Part shown: positions 5,042-5,219 of the stretch, one piece after another
How the letters are laid out: each line of letters begins with the position of its first letter
How positions within the stretch are numbered: the stretch's first letter is position 1
Assembly (NCBI GenBank): GCA_030039575.1
Contig: JASHVH010000479.1
Coordinates: 1-5,219, forward strand
Reading direction: 5' to 3'
Source of the DNA: Acidimicrobiales bacterium
GTDB taxonomy: Bacteria > Actinomycetota > Acidimicrobiia > Acidimicrobiales > Palsa-688
DNA length: 5,219 bases
Position numbers and translations under genes: made by a program
The notes under the pieces: model-generated
Database searches by the model: none
Told to the model about the DNA's origin: nothing
What the model saw: the letters and a program-made list of their open reading frames with translations, nothing else

Positions 5042-5219
5042 CTACTCGCCGTTCATGCCGCTTTTTGGCGCCTTCCTTCGGCGTCTCGCAGACATGGCCA
5101 CAAGGGCGCAACCGGCCAGCCCCAGAGCCGCACCAAAGGCCAAACTCCGGCGGGCATCGAACCCGGTGTAGGCCAGGGCGCCTGTGTCGTCAGCCGGGTC
5201 AGTGGTGGTTGGGACTGGA
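5042..5219 (-). CDS. cell-wall anchored surface protein, C-terminus with LAYTG sorting signal (partial)
   Basis: The minus strand is open from the right edge to TAG at 5044-5042, giving the last 58 residues of a longer protein. It starts with a Thr/Pro/Asp-rich linker (PVPTTTDPADDTG). LAYTG follows (fragment residues 15-19, bases 5176-5162), then a hydrophobic helix (about 25-43) and a basic tail SARRRRKAPKSG. This is the layout of a sortase substrate. LAxTG is the motif preferred by actinobacterial class E sortases, whereas class A sortases use LPxTG. The protein would be exported, cut between Thr and Gly, and joined to the cell wall. Its surface function lies outside the window. A plain C-terminal membrane anchor is the alternative. 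Confidence 0.75.
   Translation of the reverse strand, partial: PVPTTTDPADDTGALAYTGFDARRSLAFGAALGLAGCALVAMSARRRRKAPKSGMNGE

Overview
The window is high-GC DNA (roughly two thirds G+C by eye). Strong Shine-Dalgarno (SD) sites sit beside what look like leaderless starts. There are signs of a LAL-type LuxR regulator, an FeS-containing SoxR and a LAxTG cell-wall sorting signal. Together these point to an actinobacterium (Actinomycetota). I cannot name a genus; an Acidimicrobiia-like lineage is only a guess.

Left part (1-2520). A 5'-truncated reading frame with the Walker A region of a LAL-type LuxR ATPase runs leftward off the edge (1-155). Next to it lies a 20-bp box containing the dyad TAGGG-N5-CCCTA, which faces a two-gene rightward operon. 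The operon encodes an alpha/beta hydrolase of the DHPON-hydrolase/FrsA-like kind (302-1525) and a six-helix membrane protein of unknown function (1543-2133). A long GC-rich hairpin closes the operon. An exact second copy of the box (2225-2244) precedes a 54-residue protein gene (2277-2441). In both copies the sequence AAGCT lies at the same offset from the box, so the two appear to be one promoter type read by one regulator, most simply a LuxR-family activator. A hairpin at 2477-2517 separates this small gene from the convergent soxR gene.

Middle (2558-3584). soxR lies on the minus strand and encodes the full CxxCxCx5C [2Fe-2S] cluster motif. Its -10 box is so close to an internal ATG that the mRNA is probably leaderless, and the protein is shorter than the longest frame. 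Its upstream region holds a SoxR box in the same register as that of E. coli soxS. That box sits in a rightward promoter with a 19-bp spacer, and no convincing protein gene follows. The stretch it would transcribe ends at a perfect 9-bp hairpin (3228-3249), so a SoxR-controlled small RNA or very small protein is possible. A small single-pass membrane protein gene (3584 to 3327, minus strand) follows.

Right part (3763-5219). A 373-residue protein with a histidine-triad (HIT/GalT-like) core has a GTG start and no visible SD site. After a gene-poor stretch (4885-5041), the C-terminus of a cell-wall anchored protein with a LAYTG sorting signal enters on the minus strand.

The most interesting points are the duplicated LuxR-type promoter joining the hydrolase operon to a hidden small gene, and the apparently orphan SoxR-activated promoter.
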